A stretch of DNA of 36,777 nucleotides from Candidatus Desulfovibrio intestinavium (GCA_019118345.1 DWZD01000045.1:1-36777); one strand, 5' to 3'. Counted from the first letter of the stretch, positions 22,637-31,313 are shown. Translations and numbers: made by a program. The notes: a model not told the origin generated them from the letters alone.

Positions 22637-22813
22637 TTATTGTCTGTTTTGTCTCGACTCTCTCAGTTCTTCTTCACGACATTCCCGGCAATGCGACTGA
22701 GGAATGATCTTGCCTCCCCCCATGTTCCTGTACCCAAAGAGTTCCTCTATTTCCTGTTCGCCGTGAGCTTCCTTTCCACAGCGGGGGCACTTTGCATATT
22801 GTCCGTATGGCAT
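22637..22813 (-). CDS. Small zinc-ribbon protein, 58 residues
   Basis: Start ATG at 22813, preceded by GGGAGAAAAT, a good ribosome-binding site; the ATG at 22825 in the same frame has none. The sequence has CPRC (9-12) and HCREC (41-45), two metal-binding pairs 28 residues apart, with EEIEELFGYR-like (EQEIEELFGYRNMGGGKIIP) between them. It looks like a compact zinc ribbon that could bind nucleic acid or protein. The Glu/Arg-rich tail (EEELRESRQNRQ) is likely helical. Base composition is lower in G+C than in the neighbours. The gene sits alone between inverted element A copy 3 and direct element B copy 2. I do not know its function. Confidence 0.75.
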   Translation of the reverse strand: MPYGQYAKCPRCGKEAHGEQEIEELFGYRNMGGGKIIPQSHCRECREEELRESRQNRQ

Positions 22814-22920
22814 ATTTTCTCCCATTTTTTTTGATAATACATAGATAAAAAAGTATACACAACCAATTCCCGGATGACCGGCAATCGCGGGGCCATCTCT
22901 TCGCCATAAGCACAGGACAA

Positions 22921-23097
22921 AAGTGGGCGGGACAGCATGAGGTGTCCGGCCTTTCTGTTCGGGTTGTGGCTGAGGCGGAATCAAGAGACGCCTTGCGTGC
23001 CGCGAGGCTCGGCATCAGGACAGTAACGTTTTTGGGGGATGGGGGGTGTGGGGGGAAGGCCCCTTTGTTCACAAAGGGGCCTTCCCCCCACAAAAAA
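22921..23097 (+). repeat. Element B, copy 2
   Basis: About 175 bases ending 36 bases from the stop codon of the permease gene. It contains a far-end imperfect hairpin (GGACAGCATGAGGTGTCC), GGCATCAGGACAG, T5, G-runs of 5, 6 and 6 (23034-23055), and a perfect large hairpin (23050-23089) with arms GGGGGGAAGGCCCCTTTG and CAAAGGGGCCTTCCCCCC, loop TTCA, then an A-run. Copy 1 at 16537-16691 is inverted and shortened. Confidence 0.85.
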
Positions 23098-23132
23098 TCA
23101 TAACGATCTATCAGCATCATCCTCAGCTTCAG

Positions 23133-24257
23133 CTAGACGCGGCGGCGGAACATCCAGACGGCGACGCAGACGCAGACGAGGGCGATGCAGGCGATTTTGC
23201 CGAGGTTGAGGACGGCGGCGCTGAGGGAGATATCCTTGAGGAAGACGCCCTGGGCCAGCATGGTGAAGTGCCGGACGGGGTTGAGCTGGCTGGCGTGCTG
23301 GAGGAAGGGGGGCATGTTGATGATGGGGGTGACGGCGCCCGAGATGAGGATGCAGGGCACGCCCACGGTGAAGGCGCCGAGGAAGGCCTGCTGCTGGGTG
23401 GCGGAGAGGGAGGAGACCATGAGGCCCACGCCGCCTGAGGCGAGGGCGAAGACGAGAATGGCGGCGTAGAGGAGGCAGACCGAGCCGGTGAAGGGCACGC
23501 CGAAGCCGAAGACGGTGATCAGGAGGAAGATGCTGCCGTGGACGAGGCCCACGAGGCAGCCGGGCATGAGTTTGGCGAGGGCGATTTCCGTGGGGGTGGC
23601 CGGGGAGACGAGGAGCTGGTCAAAGGTGCCCACTTCGCGTTCGCGGGCCACGGAAAGGCCGGTCACCACCAGACCGAGCATGAAGCTGAGCATGCCGATG
23701 AGGTTGGGCAGGAAGAACCACTGGAACTCGAGATTGGGATTGAACCAGCAGCGGCTGGCCAGTTGCAGGCGGGGCTGGATGGCGGCGGCCTGTCCGCGCG
23801 GGGTGAGGGCGCTGACCTCCTGCAGGATGATTTGCAGGTAATAGGCGGCGATCTGGGCGGCATTGGAGCGGCGGCCATCGAGGATGACCTGCACGCTGAC
23901 GGGTTCGCCCGCGGCGGCGCGGCGGGAGAAGTCCTGATCGAAGACGAGGGCCAGCAGGGCGCGTTCCTCCTCGATGGCGCGGCGCAGGGCCTTCTCGTCG
24001 CTGACGGGGAAGACGTGGCGGAAGGTGGGCGAGCCGTTGAGGCGGTGGAGGATTTCGGTGGAGAGCGGGCCCGCATCGTGGCGCAGCACGGCCACATCCA
24101 CGTTGCGCACCTCGAGGGTGGCGGCCCAGCCGAAAATGACGATCTGCATGAGCGGCGGCACCACCAGCATGACGCGCGACACGCGGTTGTTGAGGAGAAC
24201 CAGCAGTTCCTTGCGGACAATGGCGGCGAAGCGCCGCCAGTTGATGCCGATGTTCAT
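23133..24257 (-). CDS. ABC-2 type permease, YbhR-like (second permease)
   Basis: 374 residues. Start ATG at 24257, overlapping the previous stop by ATGA. One N-terminal membrane span (RVMLVVPPLMQIVIFGWAA), a large extracytoplasmic domain of about 140 residues (VRNVDVAVLRHDAGPLSTEI and onward), then five spans; the motif AREREVGTFDQLLVSPATPT is the cytoplasmic coupling region of ABC-2 exporters. Last gene of a four-gene operon. It pairs with the neighbouring permease to form the membrane channel of a YbhFSR-type exporter, probably pumping drugs or other small molecules; substrate not known. Confidence 0.9.
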   Translation of the reverse strand: MNIGINWRRFAAIVRKELLVLLNNRVSRVMLVVPPLMQIVIFGWAATLEVRNVDVAVLRHDAGPLSTEILHRLNGSPTFRHVFPVSDEKALRRAIEEERALLALVFDQDFSRRAAAGEPVSVQVILDGRRSNAAQIAAYYLQIILQEVSALTPRGQAAAIQPRLQLASRCWFNPNLEFQWFFLPNLIGMLSFMLGLVVTGLSVAREREVGTFDQLLVSPATPTEIALAKLMPGCLVGLVHGSIFLLITVFGFGVPFTGSVCLLYAAILVFALASGGVGLMVSSLSATQQQAFLGAFTVGVPCILISGAVTPIINMPPFLQHASQLNPVRHFTMLAQGVFLKDISLSAAVLNLGKIACIALVCVCVAVWMFRRRV

Positions 24258-25378
24258 ATGTCCAGTCTCTTGCGCAGGTTGCGGTAGGTCAGGCCCAGCA
24301 GGACGGCGGCCAGCAGACTCATGAAGAGCAGCGCCCGACCGTAGACGGGCCAGATGTCCCCGGCGAGAAAGAGGGTGCGCAGGCAGGTATTGAAATAGCT
24401 GGCCGGGAGCAGGCGCGTCAGGAGCTGCAGGGCCGGGGGCATGCTGTTGATGTCGAAGACGAAGCCGGAGAGGAGCAGGGCCGGGAGAAAGCCGGAAAAG
24501 AGGCCGGCTTCGGCGGCCACGAGCTGGGTGCGGAAGGCCGTGGAGATGAGCAGGCCCTGTCCCAGGGCGCAGCACATGAAGACGGCGGAGAGCAGGAGCA
24601 GCGCGCCCACGGAGCCGCGAAAGGGCACCTCGAAGAGGAAGACGGCGGCCAGGGCGCAGAGGCTCATGCTGAACATGCCCATGAGGAAATAGGGGATGAG
24701 CTTGCCCAGCAGAAGTTGCAGACGGCTGACCGGGGTGGCGAACATGGCTTCCATGGTGCCGCGTTCCCATTCGCGGGCAAAGACCAGCGAGGTCAGCAGG
24801 GTGCCGATGAGGGTCATGATGACGGTAATGGCCCCGGGCACGAGGAATTGTTCGCTGCGGGCCGTGGGGTTGAACCAGAATCGCTGCTCGAGGCCCACGG
24901 CGGGCTGTGCGGCTGCCGCGCCGGGGGTTTGCAGGCTTTGCCAGCGGCTGATGACGCCCTGTCCGTAGCTCTGGATGAAGGTGGCGATATTGGGTTCGGT
25001 TCCGTCCACGGCCAGCAGGAGGGGGGCCTGTGCGCCGCGCTGCAGGCAGGCGTCGAAGTCCTGCCGGATGACCAGCACGCCCTGCACCTGCGAATCCCGC
25101 ATGAGGCGCTCGGCCTCGGCCATGCGGCTGACCGGGCGCACGGCGAACCACGGGGAATGGGCAAAGGCGGCGGTCAGCTCCTGCGACCGGGGACCGTCGC
25201 TTTCGTTGAGCACGGCCAGATGCAGGGTGCCGGGGTCAAGGGTGATGCCGTAGCCGAACAGAAAGAGAAAGAGCAGGGGCAGCACGCCCGCCACGAGATA
25301 GGAGGAGGGATCGCGCACGATCTGCCGGGCCTCCTTGATGATGAGCGCGGCCAGCTGCCGCCGCCAGAGCGCGTTCAT
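24254..25378 (-). CDS. ABC-2 type permease, YbhS-like (first permease)
   Basis: 374 residues, same length and plan as its partner: an N-terminal span (YLVAGVLPLLFLFLFGYGI), an extracytoplasmic domain, then five C-terminal spans. The coupling motif is AREWERGTMEAMFATPVSRL, close to the consensus of the YhhJ/YbhS group. The N-terminal cytoplasmic part IIKEARQIVRDPSS is also typical. ATGA overlaps on both sides tie it to the ATPase gene before and the second permease after. A heterodimeric channel is likely. Confidence 0.92.
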   Translation of the reverse strand: MNALWRRQLAALIIKEARQIVRDPSSYLVAGVLPLLFLFLFGYGITLDPGTLHLAVLNESDGPRSQELTAAFAHSPWFAVRPVSRMAEAERLMRDSQVQGVLVIRQDFDACLQRGAQAPLLLAVDGTEPNIATFIQSYGQGVISRWQSLQTPGAAAAQPAVGLEQRFWFNPTARSEQFLVPGAITVIMTLIGTLLTSLVFAREWERGTMEAMFATPVSRLQLLLGKLIPYFLMGMFSMSLCALAAVFLFEVPFRGSVGALLLLSAVFMCCALGQGLLISTAFRTQLVAAEAGLFSGFLPALLLSGFVFDINSMPPALQLLTRLLPASYFNTCLRTLFLAGDIWPVYGRALLFMSLLAAVLLGLTYRNLRKRLDI

Positions 25379-27162
25379 GCCGTGCCCTCCTCCCGGCGCT
25401 GGCGTTCGATGCAGGCGATGAAGGCATCTTCCAGCGTGGGGTCGTCCTGCCCGCTTTCGCGGGCGCAGGCGGCCTTGAGTTCATCCGGCGTGCCCATGCT
25501 GATGATGCGGCCGCCGTTGATGAGGGCCAGCCGGTCGCAGTATTCGGCTTCCTCCATGAAATGGGTGGTGACGAGCACGGCGGTCCCGGCGGCGGTGAGG
25601 GCCAGAATATGCTTCCAGAAGTCGCGCCGGGTGCGGGCATCCACGCCGGAGGTGGGTTCGTCCAGAAAGAGCACGGGCGGTTCGTGCAGGGTGGCGCAGA
25701 GCAGGGCCAGCCGCTGCTTCTGGCCCAGGGGCAGGCTGTCGGTGCGGCTGAGCCAGTGATCCGCAAGGCCGAGGGCCGCAGCCAGCCGGGGCAGGCGTTC
25801 CCGCTGTTCCTGGCGGTCAAGGCCGTAGAGATCGGCAAAGACGCCCACGTTGTGGGCCACGCTGATGTCGGGATACAGGGAAAATTTTTGCGCCATGTAG
25901 CCAAGGCGGGCGCGGGCCAGACTGCCCGCCCGCAAAAGATCCACGCCGTCCACCCGGCATTGGCCCGCCGTGGGCCGGGACAGGCCGCAGAGCATGCGGA
26001 AGGTGGTGGACTTGCCCGCGCCGTTGGGGCCGAGCAGGCCGAAGATTTCCCCGGCGCGCACGCTGAAGCTCACGTCGCCGGCGGCTACAAAGGCGCCGAA
26101 ACGCTTGGTCAGGCCCTGCGCCACGATGCGCTCGGCGGGCGCATCGGCCTCAGCGGGGTCGGCGGACGGCGCGCGGCTGCGGCTGCCGTAGGGGGAAGGG
26201 GTTTGCAGCATGCCGCCGAGGGCGCTCATGTAGGCGTCCTCCAGCCGGGGCGGCACGGCCTCGCCGCCTTCCTCGCGCACGAGGGGCGACAGTTGCGGGG
26301 CCGCTGCGGCGGAGAGGACAAGGCGGATGCGGCTGCCCTGCACCACCGCATCTTCCACGCCGGGGCGGGCCGTCCAGCGGGCCAGGGCGGCGCGGCGTGC
26401 CTCCCGCGCGGGGCGCAGGGCAAAGACGCGACCGCGCACGGCCTCGAGCATGGCTTCGGGCCTGCCCGCGTGGAGCAGGCGGCCTTCATCCAGCATGAGC
26501 ACTTCCGGGCAGCGGGCGGCCTCGTCCAGATAGGCGGTCGACCAGACGATGGTCATGCCGTCGCGGCAGAGGGTGGTCACCATGTCCCAGAGTTCGCGGC
26601 GGGAGAGCGGATCGACGCCCACGCCCGGTTCATCCAGCAGGAGGATGCGCGGCGAGCCGAGCAGGGCGCAGGCAATGCCGAGTTTCTGCTTCATGCCGCC
26701 GGAAAGGCGACCGGCAAGGCGTGCGGTAAAGGGGGCAAGGCCGGTGAAGCCCAGCAGGCGACTGAAAACGGCTTCCCGCGCCTCGCCTTCCACGCCGCGC
26801 AGACGGGCGTGCAGTTCCAGATTGGCCCGCACGGACAAATCCTCGTAGAGGCCGAAACGCTGGGGCATGTAGCCGATGAGGTTGGGCGCATTGCGGGCAA
26901 GGTGCATGGCCTCCTGTCCCAGCAGGCGCACGGAACCGGCGGTGGGCTGCATGAGTCCGGCCATGAGGCGCAGCAGGGTGGTTTTGCCTGCGGCATCCGG
27001 CCCCATGAGGCCGGTGACCTGTCCGGCCCGCAGGATGGCCGAAATGCCGCGCAGGGCCTCCCGCTGCCCGAAGCGCATGCCCAGATTGGCCAGCTCCACG
27101 GCGGCAGCAGGGGCGGCAACAGGGGCGGCGGGAGCGCGCATCGCGCCGTCCGGCAGGCTCAT
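25375..27162 (-). CDS. Tandem ABC ATPase, YbhF-like
   Basis: 595 residues with two complete nucleotide-binding domains in one chain, as in E. coli YbhF (578). First domain: Walker A GPDAAGKTT, signature LSGGMKQKLG, Walker B ILLLDEPGVGVD. Second: Walker A GPNGAGKST, signature-like LPLGQKQRL, Walker B VLFLDEPTSGVD, H-loop TTHFMEEAEYC. The two halves are joined by a Pro/Ser/Ala-rich linker (about residues 330-345). The first domain departs from consensus at several points (Asp for Asn in Walker A; a Thr-Ala pair where the H-loop His should be, STAYLDEA), so it may be the weaker site. The start at 27162 overlaps the fusion-protein gene by ATGA. Powers export by the two permeases. Confidence 0.93.
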   Translation of the reverse strand: MSLPDGAMRAPAAPVAAPAAAVELANLGMRFGQREALRGISAILRAGQVTGLMGPDAAGKTTLLRLMAGLMQPTAGSVRLLGQEAMHLARNAPNLIGYMPQRFGLYEDLSVRANLELHARLRGVEGEAREAVFSRLLGFTGLAPFTARLAGRLSGGMKQKLGIACALLGSPRILLLDEPGVGVDPLSRRELWDMVTTLCRDGMTIVWSTAYLDEAARCPEVLMLDEGRLLHAGRPEAMLEAVRGRVFALRPAREARRAALARWTARPGVEDAVVQGSRIRLVLSAAAAPQLSPLVREEGGEAVPPRLEDAYMSALGGMLQTPSPYGSRSRAPSADPAEADAPAERIVAQGLTKRFGAFVAAGDVSFSVRAGEIFGLLGPNGAGKSTTFRMLCGLSRPTAGQCRVDGVDLLRAGSLARARLGYMAQKFSLYPDISVAHNVGVFADLYGLDRQEQRERLPRLAAALGLADHWLSRTDSLPLGQKQRLALLCATLHEPPVLFLDEPTSGVDARTRRDFWKHILALTAAGTAVLVTTHFMEEAEYCDRLALINGGRIISMGTPDELKAACARESGQDDPTLEDAFIACIERQRREEGTA

Positions 27163-28148
27163 GGCCGCGCGTCCCCGTCGTGCGGCAGACGGACGCGCAC
27201 GGGCATGCCCTGCCGCAGGATATTGTCCGGATCCTCGGTCTGGACGCGCACGCGATAGACCAGCGAGGTGCGGACTTCGGCGGTTTCCACGTTCTTGGGG
27301 GTAAATTCCGCCGAGGGCGAGATGAAGCCCACCCGTCCGGGCAGGCTGCGACCGGGCAGGGCGTCGCACAGCACGTCCACGGCCATGCCGGGCCGCACGC
27401 GCCCCAGATGGGCTTCGTCCACATAGACGCGCAGCCAGACCGGATTGACGAGGCTGAGGGTAAAAACGGGCTGTCCGGCCTGCACGATGGCCCCCGCCTC
27501 GCGCACCCGGGTCAGCACCACGCCGGCCTGCGGGGCCGTGAGTTCCGCGTCGGCAAGGGCAATGCGCGCCAGTTCGGCCTGGGCCTGCGCCGCTGCCACG
27601 GCGGCGCGCTGGGCGGCGATGTCCTCCTCGCGGTAGCCGGTGCTGACGAGACTGAGCTGTTCCTGTGCGGCCTTCTGCTTGGCCGCCGCGTTGCGGAAGG
27701 TGCCGCGGGCGTTGTCCAGCTCCTTCTGGGAAATGGCGTTGTCGGCCCGCATGGCCTCCACGCGCTCGAGATTCTGCCGGGCATTGTCCGCAAGGGCGCG
27801 GGCGGCGGCCAGTTCCGCGCGGGCGGCGGCAATTTCCTCGCTGCGGTAGCCGCTTTCCAGCCGTTGCAGATTGGCCTTTTCCCGCGCAAGCTGGGCCTCG
27901 GCCTGCGCGGCCTGCGCGCTCAGGCGGTCGGTTTCCAGTCGCGCCAGCGGCGTGCCCGCCGTCACCGCATCGCCCTCGTCCACGAGCAGGGCGGCAATCC
28001 GCCCGTCCACGCGGAAGGCCACATCCACCTGCCGGATTTCCACATTGCCGTACAGAATGAGGCCGTCGCCCCCCTGCCGCAGCTCCCGCCACAGCAGAAC
28101 CGCCAATGCCGCCGCCACAAGCGGCAGGATGATCAGCATCTTTCGCAT
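27159..28148 (-). CDS. HlyD-type membrane fusion protein, YbhG-like
   Basis: 329 residues. One N-terminal membrane anchor (MLIILPLVAAALAVLLW), a lipoyl/barrel-sandwich half (GNVEIRQVDVAFRVDGRIAA), a long Ala/Gln/Arg-rich coiled-coil hairpin (about residues 70-200, with an internal repeat: GYRSEEIAAARAELAAA and GYREEDIAAQRAAVAAA), the second lipoyl half (LTAPQAGVVLTRVREAGAIV) and a beta-barrel domain (VRVYVDEAHLGRVRPG-like). Start ATG at 28148 after GGAGACGCTT. First gene of the operon; it bridges the inner-membrane ABC exporter towards an outer-membrane channel, which is not encoded here. The TetR regulator found beside E. coli ybhG is absent. Confidence 0.92.
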   Translation of the reverse strand: MRKMLIILPLVAAALAVLLWRELRQGGDGLILYGNVEIRQVDVAFRVDGRIAALLVDEGDAVTAGTPLARLETDRLSAQAAQAEAQLAREKANLQRLESGYRSEEIAAARAELAAARALADNARQNLERVEAMRADNAISQKELDNARGTFRNAAAKQKAAQEQLSLVSTGYREEDIAAQRAAVAAAQAQAELARIALADAELTAPQAGVVLTRVREAGAIVQAGQPVFTLSLVNPVWLRVYVDEAHLGRVRPGMAVDVLCDALPGRSLPGRVGFISPSAEFTPKNVETAEVRTSLVYRVRVQTEDPDNILRQGMPVRVRLPHDGDARP

Positions 28149-28248
28149 AAGCGTCTCCGGCAACTCGCTGGCCCGCCCGCGACCGCTTGCGCCGCGTGCC
28201 TTTTGGGCGCACAATGGGGCATCCGTCATCCCTTGTGAAGGAGTCGCC

Positions 28249-29076
28249 ATGATTGATTTTTCCGTCGATACCACAGCATGCCTGTCCTGTGGGGCCTGCG
28301 TCAAGGATTGCGTGGGCCAGGCCCTGAGCATGCACAATGATTTCCCGGTCATGCTCAAGGAGGAAAACTGCATCGGCTGCCAGCACTGCCTTGCCGTCTG
28401 TCCGGTGGGGGCGGTGTCCATTTTCGGGCACGGCTCCCGCGACTGCCTGCCGCTGGCGGATGCCCTGCCGTCGCCGCAGGCGCTCACGGCGCTGGTGCGC
28501 GGAAGGCGCAGCTGCCGCCAGTACCGGCAGGAGGACGTGGAACGCCGGACGCTCGGAAAATTGTTCGCCGCCGCCGATTACGCGCCTACGGGCGTCAATG
28601 CGCGCAAGCTCTGGGTGGGCACGCTGGATACGCTGGAGGCCATGCGGGCTTTCCGGGAGGATGTCTATGCCCGACTGGCCGCACTGGACGCGCAGGGGGC
28701 CATACCCGAGGATCGACGGGCGCAGGTTTTCCGCGCCGCGCCGCGTCTCTGGCGGGAAAAGGGGGCGGATGTGCTGTTCCGCGGCGCGCCGCACTGCGTC
28801 ATCGTGGCCAATGCCAAGGACGCGCCCTGTGCCGTGCAGGATCCCGTCATCTATCTGGCCTATTTTGAATTGCTGGCCCAGTCCCACGGCCTCGGCACCA
28901 CCTGGTGCGGCCTGCTGTACTGGTGCATTAGCCTCTTCATGCCGGATGTCCTGCAGCGCATGGGCATGCCCGAGGGGCACGAGCTGAGCTATTGCATGCT
29001 GTACGGCTATCCCGCCGTGCGCTATCCCCGAAGCATTGCCCTGCCCGCGCCGCGAGTGACGCATATCCGCTGGTAG
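28249..29076 (+). CDS. Nitroreductase-family protein with N-terminal 2[4Fe-4S] ferredoxin domain
   Basis: 275 residues. The N-terminus has two clusters of cysteines, CLSCGACVKDC (11-21) and CIGCQHCLAVC, each of the CxxCxxCxxxC form, for two [4Fe-4S] clusters. The rest is a nitroreductase-like FMN domain beginning at RGRRSCRQYRQEDV, with YAPTGVNARKLWV and, near the end, GLGTTWCGLL and GYPAVRYPR. Electrons from ferredoxin-type donors or from the built-in clusters could reach FMN to reduce an unknown substrate. Such fusions are common in anaerobes. Start ATG at 28249 after GAAGGAGTCGCC. Single gene, divergent from the export operon and convergent with the deaminase gene. Confidence 0.93.
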   Translation: MIDFSVDTTACLSCGACVKDCVGQALSMHNDFPVMLKEENCIGCQHCLAVCPVGAVSIFGHGSRDCLPLADALPSPQALTALVRGRRSCRQYRQEDVERRTLGKLFAAADYAPTGVNARKLWVGTLDTLEAMRAFREDVYARLAALDAQGAIPEDRRAQVFRAAPRLWREKGADVLFRGAPHCVIVANAKDAPCAVQDPVIYLAYFELLAQSHGLGTTWCGLLYWCISLFMPDVLQRMGMPEGHELSYCMLYGYPAVRYPRSIALPAPRVTHIRW

Positions 29077-29106
29077 CGCGCCGGGCCGGAAACCCAGGCC
29101 CGTCAC

Positions 29107-29137
29107 GCGGGGCGGTCGAACATGACGACCGTCCCGC
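29107..29137. repeat. Hairpin between two convergent genes
   Basis: GCGGGGCGGTCG and CGACCGTCCCGC (12-bp stem, one G-T pair) around AACATGA. No T-run on either side; it may still end or protect transcripts of the converging nitroreductase and deaminase genes. Confidence 0.6.
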
Positions 29138-29144
29138 GCCGTGC

Positions 29145-30473
29145 TCAGGCGTCCTGTGCGGATGAGCGTTGCAGCACGGCGGCGCGCACGGCCCGGAATG
29201 CCTCCAGCAGGGCGGGATAGTCGAAGCGGGGGAAGCGGCCGTCCCGATAGACGATTTCGCCCTGAATCATGGTCAGGCGCACTTCATGGCCCGTGGCCGC
29301 ATACACCACATGGGAAACGGGCTGATACAGGGGCTGGAGGTTGGGGGCGTCCAGATCGAGGGCCGCGAGATCGGCGGGATGGCCCACGGCCAGCCGACCG
29401 AGGCGGGGATCGTGCAGGGCGCTGGCTCCATGCCGGGTCGCCATGTCCAGCGCCTCCTGCGCCCGCAGGGCCGTGGGATCGCCGGAAACGGCCTTGTGCA
29501 GCAGGGCGGCCTGCCGCATTTCGGCAAACATGTTGAGCTGATTGTTGCTGGCCGCGCCGTCGCTGCCCAGGGCCACGCACAGCCCGGCATCCCGCAGCCG
29601 CCGCAGGGGCATGACGCCGGAGGCCAGCTTCATGTTGGAGGAGGGATTGTGCACCGCCGCCACATGGGCGCGGGCGAGCAGGGCCATTTCCTCGTCATTG
29701 ACATCCACCACATGGGCGGCGGTGCAGGGCAGGTCGAAGAGACCGCAGGCCGCGGCATGGGCCACGGGCCGCCTGCCGTGCAGGGCAAGGCAGCGGGCGG
29801 TTTCGTCCGGGCTTTCGGCAAGGTGGATGTGCAGGGGCAGATTCAGGGCGTCCGCCAGATCGCGGCAGGCCCGCAGCATGTCCGGGGTGGTGGTGTAGAC
29901 GCTGTGCGGCATGACGGCCAGCCGCACGCGCTCGTGGCCCTGCCAGCGATCCGCCAGCCGCCGGGTCAGTTCCAGCGCGGCCCGGTAGTCCGGGCAGCAG
30001 GCCGAGGGGAACTGGAAGACGCCCTCTCCGGCCAGACAGCGGATGCCCGCCGTATGGGCCGCCTCCAGCACCTGCGCCTCATGAATGTACATGTCCAGAC
30101 AGGCCGTGGTGCCGGTGCGCAGCATTTCGGCAAAGCCGAGCAGGCTGCCCAGCCGGACTTCCTCGGGCGTGAGTCCGGCCTCCACGGGAAAGATGCGCCG
30201 CGTCAGCCAGTCGATGAGCGGCATGTCGTCGGCAAGGCCGCGCAGGATGGTCATGGCCACATGGGTATGGGCATTGACGAGGCCGGGCAGAACCAGCATC
30301 CTTGAACAGTCCAGCGTGGCCGCCGCCTGCCAGCGGGCACGCATGGCGGCGCTCTCGCCGATGGCGACGATCAGGCCATCCCGTATGGCAAGGCTCGTGT
30401 TTTCAAGGATGCGGCGCTGTTCGTCCTGAGTGATGAGCAGGCCGGCGTGAAGGAGCGTGTCGCAGTGGTTCAT
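29145..30473 (-). CDS. mtaD: 5-methylthioadenosine/S-adenosylhomocysteine deaminase
   Basis: 442 residues, amidohydrolase superfamily. Deaminates MTA and SAH to the inosine forms, part of methionine/SAM recycling. Metal ligands: His69 and His71 (NAHTHVAM), His in HIHLAES (215-217), His in the TAAHVVDV segment and Asp305 in GSDGAASNN. The order and spacing are those of the MtaD/TrzN group, including the MTILRGLADDMPLIDWL segment. The C-terminus returns to the beta-sandwich domain (GHPADLAALDLDAPN, VYAATGHEVRLTMIQGE). The frame extends upstream to 31367 but that part is antisense to the hydrolase gene; the ATG at 30473 fits the family start. Divergent from the hydrolase gene with a 62-base gap. 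Substrate among adenosine, MTA, SAH or other amino-purines is not fixed by sequence. Confidence 0.88.
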   Translation of the reverse strand: MNHCDTLLHAGLLITQDEQRRILENTSLAIRDGLIVAIGESAAMRARWQAAATLDCSRMLVLPGLVNAHTHVAMTILRGLADDMPLIDWLTRRIFPVEAGLTPEEVRLGSLLGFAEMLRTGTTACLDMYIHEAQVLEAAHTAGIRCLAGEGVFQFPSACCPDYRAALELTRRLADRWQGHERVRLAVMPHSVYTTTPDMLRACRDLADALNLPLHIHLAESPDETARCLALHGRRPVAHAAACGLFDLPCTAAHVVDVNDEEMALLARAHVAAVHNPSSNMKLASGVMPLRRLRDAGLCVALGSDGAASNNQLNMFAEMRQAALLHKAVSGDPTALRAQEALDMATRHGASALHDPRLGRLAVGHPADLAALDLDAPNLQPLYQPVSHVVYAATGHEVRLTMIQGEIVYRDGRFPRFDYPALLEAFRAVRAAVLQRSSAQDA

Positions 30474-30535
30474 GGGCTGTCCTGTCGGCTGAAGTGAACA
30501 GTGAAGTGTAGCCCGTTCGGGGAAGAGGAGCAAGA

Positions 30536-31294
30536 ATGTCCTGTCTGCTGCTGCACGGACTGGCGGGCAGTCCGTTCGAGATGGAAGGCCCGGCCCGGGC
30601 GCTGAAAGACGCCGGGCTGGCCGTGAGCAATGAGGCCCTGCCGGGGCACGGGGCAAGCCCGGAAGCCTATCTGGCCAGCGGCTATGCGGACTGGCGGGCC
30701 GCCGCGCTGGAACGCTACGCCGCCCTGTGCCGCACGGGGCCGGTCTGGCTGGCGGGCTATTCGCTGGGCGGGCTGCTGGCGCTGGAAATCTGCCTTGCGG
30801 CTGTGGAGGGACGGGTACCGCCGCCCGCCGGCCTGCTGGCGCTGGCCGTGCCGCTCTTTTTCCGCAAGTGGCATCCGTATTTCTGCGCCGCACCGCAATT
30901 TCATCTTCTGCGCTGGCGGGCGCGCCTTCAGCCCCGCGTGGAGCTGCCGCCGCGTTCCGGGGCTGCGCGGGCCGCAGCCCCCTGGCAGGGGCACGAGACC
31001 ATCTATTATCTGCCGCATTTCGTGGAGCTGGAAGCGGCCCAGCGCCGTTTGCGGCCTGTCCTGCCCCGGCTGACCGTGCCCCTCTGCATCGTGCAATTGC
31101 GGCATGATGCCTGCTGTCATCCCTACAACAGCCACTATTTGCAGAAACAATGGGGCGGTCGGGAAACGGAGCTGCATCTGTGGCGTACCCGCAGCCCGCA
31201 CGGCGGGCATCTGCCCACCACCCACATCGAATGCCGTGAACGGGTGGCCGCGCTGGCCGTGACCCATGCCCGGCGCTGTCTTGCGCGGGCCTGA
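30536..31294 (+). CDS. Alpha/beta hydrolase (carboxylesterase/lipase-like)
   Basis: 252 residues. The oxyanion-hole segment LLLHGLAGSPFEM is at the start, the nucleophile Ser76 in GYSLGG (74-79), the acid probably Asp in VQLRHDACC and the base His in SPHGGHLPTT. The early GLAGSPFEM plus PGHGASPEAYLASGYADW pattern resembles monoacylglycerol lipase/Est30-type carboxylesterases. No signal peptide, so cytoplasmic. Start ATG at 30536 after GAGGAGCAAGA. Substrate unknown. Upstream of yajC by 117 bases and in the same direction, but a separate promoter for yajC is likely. Confidence 0.87.
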   Translation: MSCLLLHGLAGSPFEMEGPARALKDAGLAVSNEALPGHGASPEAYLASGYADWRAAALERYAALCRTGPVWLAGYSLGGLLALEICLAAVEGRVPPPAGLLALAVPLFFRKWHPYFCAAPQFHLLRWRARLQPRVELPPRSGAARAAAPWQGHETIYYLPHFVELEAAQRRLRPVLPRLTVPLCIVQLRHDACCHPYNSHYLQKQWGGRETELHLWRTRSPHGGHLPTTHIECRERVAALAVTHARRCLARA

Positions 31295-31313
31295 CGCGGC
31301 GGAAAAAGCGGAC

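Noticed and set aside
24258-25151. Upstream extension of the second permease frame
   Set aside because: The added residues are an out-of-frame reading of the first permease gene, rich in Arg and Pro.
27163-29106. Upstream extension of the YbhF-like frame to about 1243 codons
   Set aside because: The extra part is antisense or out of frame to the fusion-protein and nitroreductase genes and shows no family resemblance; the ATG at 27162 with ATGA overlap is the true start.
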